From positions 34,201 through 98,200 of the forward strand of contig CANJIU010000026.1 in the NCBI GenBank assembly GCA_947474365.1: 64,000 nt of DNA. Direction: 5' to 3'. Every line of letters begins with the position of its first letter. Within the stretch, counting starts at the first letter, position 1. This document shows positions 61,126 to 64,000 of the stretch, one piece after another. Below the pieces are notes generated by a model. The model was not told the DNA's origin and searched no databases. It saw only the letters and a program-made list of their open reading frames with translations. The stretch is from Opitutia bacterium (GTDB lineage Bacteria; Verrucomicrobiota; Verrucomicrobiia; Opitutales; Opitutaceae). A program made the position numbers and the translations under genes.

Positions 61126-62670
61126 TTATCCGACACTTTCGCTGGGAGCGTGTTCGAGCAGCCCCTTGGCGGAAGCGGTAGCGATTTGGGCGAGTTGATC
61201 GAACTCTTCGATGCAGGTCCGCCAGAAGACATCGTCGCCCTCTGCCGGGGGCAGTAGATGGGGCATGAGTTTGAAGGAGAAGGCGCCGAAGATTTGGGCG
61301 TTATTCCGGTCGGTGAGAAATTGTCGGAAAAGAGGGGCGACTCCGGCTGAGCCGTGGGCAGATAGTGCGGCGTGCATCGGCGCAACCTGTCGACTTGCCT
61401 GCTCGGCCGTCATCATCAACTCCGCGCCGATCGTGTTGAGTGCAGAGCGATCGGGGGCTTCCGGTCCGGACAGATCAACGGTAACGGCCGTTTCGTCTGA
61501 TGCCATGCTTACGAGGGTGAAGTCCTTCGGATGGACGAGCAGGGTGTTGCGGAAGCGCGCCCCGCGGTCGTTGATGTTGTAGACCAAATCCGAGGGCCAT
61601 CCGGCGATCCGCTCATCGAGCGCACGCCAGTCAGCCGCGGCAAACGTGGGTACCCGGTCGCTGTAGTTGCCGGGAACGGTGGGCAACGGCTGGGTGGGAT
61701 TGAAACCGGAGTGAGTGTAGATCGTCGCGTCGACGGCAGCGTTGTGCCGGAGCGACGGATTTGAGGTATCTACCGCGAGGTCGAGCCCGAAGAGGTAGAT
61801 CGGCGCGCAGCCCAGGAAGCGCGCGAGTTCCAGTGCAGTTCCACCGCAATTCTCCCTGACGGCAACCGCGGCTGGTGTGATTCCATGGGACGACAGCCAA
61901 CCCTCCGTTACTTGAGGGGCGGACAGAAAAAAGCACCGCTCGACTGGCAACGCATCGCGCCAGGCGGGTGGGCTGACGGAGGACAGGACAACGTTGCCGG
62001 GCAACGAGTCCGCGGGCAGGCATTTTTCGGGGTGTTTGGCCGCATCTACGGATACCGTGAAATCAACCTTTACACCATGGCGGGTGAGGGCGCGCTGGGC
62101 GGAATCTGCGGCGAGAACCACTCCCCGATTTGCCACCCGGGAGAGAAGCGGGGCGGTAACGTCGAGGGACGGGCCCGCTCCGCAGACAAAGGCCGGTTGT
62201 CCGCGAAAGGCATCCCTCCATGCCGAAGGCAGGCGCCGGTGGACGAGGGCGGGGATGTTTTGCAGCACGTGTTTTTGCCAGGTGAAACCGTCTTTTTGAC
62301 GGGTCTCCCGGGCGACGTGATTGCTGGAGAGCACGGCGGTGATCTGCTCGATCCCAGTTGCGTAGTCGGCACGGTTTTCGTCCTGAGTGTCGGTGGTCAC
62401 AAAGACCGAAGGAAGATGGCGGGGATCGCGTCCGAGAAAGCGTTCGATTTTTGCGCGGAGCTCCGTCGCCGGCAGCTGATCAATCCGGACGGTTTCGACA
62501 TTGCCGTGCCGGTCAAAGGCATTGGGACGCCTGCCCAGTCCATCGCCGTCGACCCACCATTGGAGGTGACGGAGCCGGATAAGTGGCGCAAGGTCGGCCG
62601 CCGTCAGTGGGCCAATGACGATGCCGGATGTCGCTCCGGGAAAGGGCTTTTCAAATAGAAAACCGGGCAT
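61126..62670 (-). CDS. Maf/DUF115 flagellin nonulosonic-acid transferase
   Basis: A 514-residue motility-associated factor. ATG 62670 (MPGFLFEKPFPGATSG) is chosen because the upstream frame runs antisense-like through the TPR gene. Conserved blocks: GQPAFVCGAGPSLDVTAPLL, RGVVLAADSAQRALTRHGVK, VDFTVSVDAAKHPEKCL and FLGCAPIYLFGLDLAVDT, the sialyltransferase-like core of DUF115. The C-terminal 150 residues are helical. Maf proteins transfer CMP-pseudaminic or legionaminic acid to Ser/Thr of flagellin in the cytoplasm. It lies 46 bp after a TPR gene and downstream of flagellin on the same strand, matching the role. Confidence 0.92.
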   Translation of the reverse strand: MPGFLFEKPFPGATSGIVIGPLTAADLAPLIRLRHLQWWVDGDGLGRRPNAFDRHGNVETVRIDQLPATELRAKIERFLGRDPRHLPSVFVTTDTQDENRADYATGIEQITAVLSSNHVARETRQKDGFTWQKHVLQNIPALVHRRLPSAWRDAFRGQPAFVCGAGPSLDVTAPLLSRVANRGVVLAADSAQRALTRHGVKVDFTVSVDAAKHPEKCLPADSLPGNVVLSSVSPPAWRDALPVERCFFLSAPQVTEGWLSSHGITPAAVAVRENCGGTALELARFLGCAPIYLFGLDLAVDTSNPSLRHNAAVDATIYTHSGFNPTQPLPTVPGNYSDRVPTFAAADWRALDERIAGWPSDLVYNINDRGARFRNTLLVHPKDFTLVSMASDETAVTVDLSGPEAPDRSALNTIGAELMMTAEQASRQVAPMHAALSAHGSAGVAPLFRQFLTDRNNAQIFGAFSFKLMPHLLPPAEGDDVFWRTCIEEFDQLAQIATASAKGLLEHAPSESVG

Positions 62671-62716
62671 CGATGGAAGTGGGCGGTGGCCGCAGGAAAT
62701 ATCCGTTGGCTCTGAA

Positions 62717-63583
62717 TTATGCTTCCGACGATGCGGGATGAAGAGACTGATGGCGCTGGTGGGCCTCGCGGGCCTCGTCCCAGCGTTCGAGCGCTTCAAG
62801 CGAAATGCCAAGCTCGCGGAGAGCGTTCTCGTGGCGGGGCTCCAGGACGAGGACGCTGCGATAGGCGCGAACCGCATCATCGTCTTGTCCGTCGAGGTGA
62901 AGGAGCCAGCCGAGTTGAAAAAACGCCTCGGAATGAAACCGATTGAGGCCGACCGTTTGGCGGAGGGCGGTGATCGCGTCCGCGCGTTGACCCAGGGCGA
63001 CATAACAGAGCGCGGTCTCATAGGTGGCATCGGCGTGGCGCGGGTCTGCGATCGAGGCTCGTTTCGCCGCGGCGAGCGCGCGATCTGGTTCCCCAAGCTG
63101 ACGGTAGGAGATGCCGAGATTGATCAGAACAGTCACATTTCGCGGATTCTGTTTCACCGCATCGCGGTAGGTGGCGGCGGCCTCGGACCATTTTTCCTGA
63201 GCGGCGTAAGTGTTGCCCAGGTTGCAGAGGGCTTCCGCAAACTTCGGCCGGAGTTTGCACGCCTGACGGTAATTGGCGACAGCTTCGGGAAAACGTTGTT
63301 GGGCGAACAGGGCGTTGCCTAGGCTGTAGTGCGCTTCGGCCGACTTGGGCTGTGAACGGATGGCATGTTCAAGTGCCGCGACGGCGCCGGCGTAGTCGCC
63401 CTCGGCGATGAGCAGGGAACCCTGCAGTCGCAGCGCCTCGGAATTGCCGGGATTTAGGCGCAAGACCTGGGCGTACACTGCGGTGGCGGCGGCGAGGTCG
63501 CCGGCACGATGATGAGCGACGCCGGTTTCGAGGAGGGCAATCACGGGCGCACTGGATGATTGGCGCGGGAAGGGGGGAGTCAT
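62717..63583 (-). CDS. TPR-repeat protein next to flagellin
   Basis: A 288-residue cytoplasmic protein from ATG 63583, made of about eight tandem TPR units (GVAHHRAGDLAAATAVYAQV, SAEAHYSLGNALFAQQRFPE, FAEALCNLGNTYAAQEKWSE and on to ENALRELGISLEALERWDEA). No signal peptide. Its N-terminal segment (LLETGVAHHRAGDLAAA) resembles the TPR start of the GT41 enzymes but no transferase domain follows. Lying between flagellin and maf, it may present flagellin to the glycosyltransferases, an idea from position only. Proline-rich upstream codons are not used as start because they overlap the flagellin terminator. Confidence 0.88.
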   Translation of the reverse strand: MTPPFPRQSSSAPVIALLETGVAHHRAGDLAAATAVYAQVLRLNPGNSEALRLQGSLLIAEGDYAGAVAALEHAIRSQPKSAEAHYSLGNALFAQQRFPEAVANYRQACKLRPKFAEALCNLGNTYAAQEKWSEAAATYRDAVKQNPRNVTVLINLGISYRQLGEPDRALAAAKRASIADPRHADATYETALCYVALGQRADAITALRQTVGLNRFHSEAFFQLGWLLHLDGQDDDAVRAYRSVLVLEPRHENALRELGISLEALERWDEAREAHQRHQSLHPASSEA

Positions 63584-63665
63584 CAGGAGACTATCGTCCC
63601 GATTCACGCCGGATTGAGGCGTGATGTCAGGCGTCGGGGTAGCCGGTGGGCGAAGCTTCAACCCC

Positions 63666-63702
63666 CAAAAATGCGAAGGCCCCGGGTGTGAACCGGGGCC
63701 TT
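63666..63702 (-). terminator. Intrinsic terminator downstream of flagellin
   Basis: A perfect 10-bp stem (AAGGCCCCGG at 63676-63685, CCGGGGCCTT at 63693-63702), 7-base loop, with five T residues four bases further on the minus strand (63666-63670). It should end the flagellin transcript before the TPR gene. Confidence 0.75.
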
Positions 63703-63770
63703 GTAGCACTACCAACACCATTCACTATCCTTCGGGGCCTCCGCAGGGAGATTTGGACTGGTTCGCTTAG

Positions 63771-63796
63771 CCTGGCCGCCTTTGACGGCGGCCAGG
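63771..63796 (-). other. Second hairpin in flagellin 3' untranslated region
   Basis: A perfect 10-bp stem (CCTGGCCGCC at 63771-63780, GGCGGCCAGG at 63787-63796) with a 6-base loop and no T-run, between the flagellin stop and the terminator. A stabilising 3' structure for an abundant mRNA is a reasonable guess. Confidence 0.55.
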
Positions 63797-63833
63797 ATTG
63801 GGCGAATCAGGACAATCCCTGAGCGAGGTTAGG

Positions 63834-64000
63834 TTACTGGATTAGGCGCATCGCGCTCTGGGCGCTTTGATTTGCCTGAGACAGCATTGCGGTGCCGGAC
63901 TGCACGAGGATGTTCCAGCGAGCAAGCTGGGTTGATTCCTCGGCGACATCCACATCCGTAATCCGACTGGAGGCTGCCTCCAGGTTGGCCTTGTTGACCG
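63834..64000 (-). CDS. fliC: Flagellin, C-terminal part (cut by window edge)
   Basis: The last 54 codons of flagellin, read from the right edge to the TAA at 63836-63834. The translation contains the conserved D0/D1 C-terminal helix: NLEAASSRITDVDVAEESTQ, ARWNILVQSGTAMLSQANQ and SAMRLIQ. This matches the coiled-coil end of bacterial flagellins that packs inside the filament. The central variable, glycosylated domain is outside the window. Its presence beside maf and the pse genes identifies flagellin as the likely glycan acceptor. Confidence 0.95.
   Translation of the reverse strand, partial: VNKANLEAASSRITDVDVAEESTQLARWNILVQSGTAMLSQANQSAQSAMRLIQ

Noticed and set aside
62671..63096. N-terminal extension of the Maf gene
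   Set aside because: The frame stays open upstream but overlaps the TPR gene in another frame and gives a Pro/Arg/Ser-rich sequence unlike DUF115 proteins.

Overview
The window looks like a chromosome segment of a flagellated, Gram-negative member of the Verrucomicrobia, most likely an Opitutaceae relative. The basis is a GC-rich, densely coded sequence; a large TonB-dependent receptor with a SPFEV motif after its signal peptide; several S1-family sulfatases; secreted proteins with repeats of the AVGPGLTRFGV kind; paired HDOD proteins; and a flagellin glycosylation locus. This placement is inferred from protein style, as there is no rRNA or other marker gene here.

Layout. (1) 1-7475: three sulfatases of different subfamilies (the first cut by the window edge), a small conserved-looking protein and a secreted cyclase-repeat protein. 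(2) 7563-17407: TonB-dependent receptor, P1-type self-cleaving aminopeptidase, a secreted serpin with two N-terminal repeat domains, a kinase/enolase-like pair and an esterase. (3) 17488-21050: a VapBC toxin-antitoxin pair and pyruvate phosphate dikinase with its own terminator. (4) 21051-22940: about 1.2 kb of gene-free DNA with REP-like palindromes, duplicated blocks and 11-bp tandem repeats, then a wrecked IS1380-family transposase. (5) 22943-35313: an M48 lipoprotein protease, then an envelope cluster: four plus-strand genes behind a sigma54-type promoter (TPR/PEGA membrane protein, Gly/Gln-rich secreted protein, calcium-repeat protein, beta-propeller) converging on four minus-strand genes (MotA/TolQ/ExbB channel, Hsp70/FHA-like protein, two membrane-anchored VWA proteins), followed by two lipoproteins. 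(6) 35341-42933: response regulator, HDOD protein behind a sigma28-type promoter, a FlgN-like/TPR/proline-rich unit, a hybrid histidine kinase and a second HDOD protein. (7) 42986-64000: the glycosylation island: two TPR-GT41 (SPINDLY/OGT-like) enzymes, pseB, pseC, a degenerate NeuB paralogue, pseF, a methylase, pseG, pseI, a formyltransferase, a WbqC-family protein, a PIG-L deacetylase, another methyltransferase, two GT-B glycosyltransferases, a Maf/DUF115 flagellin glycosyltransferase, a TPR protein and the C-terminus of flagellin.

How it fits together. The pse genes should make a CMP-activated pseudaminic-acid-type sugar. No PseH acetyltransferase is visible, while a folate-type formyltransferase and a deacetylase are present, so a formylated or otherwise altered sugar is likely. 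Maf, next to flagellin, is the expected transferase, and the GT41 enzymes could modify the same or other proteins. The most novel-looking system is the envelope cluster. Its two VWA proteins carry an aspartate in their single membrane helix in the same context as ExbD/TolR, suggesting an ion-driven ExbB/ExbD-like motor whose periplasmic arms are VWA domains.
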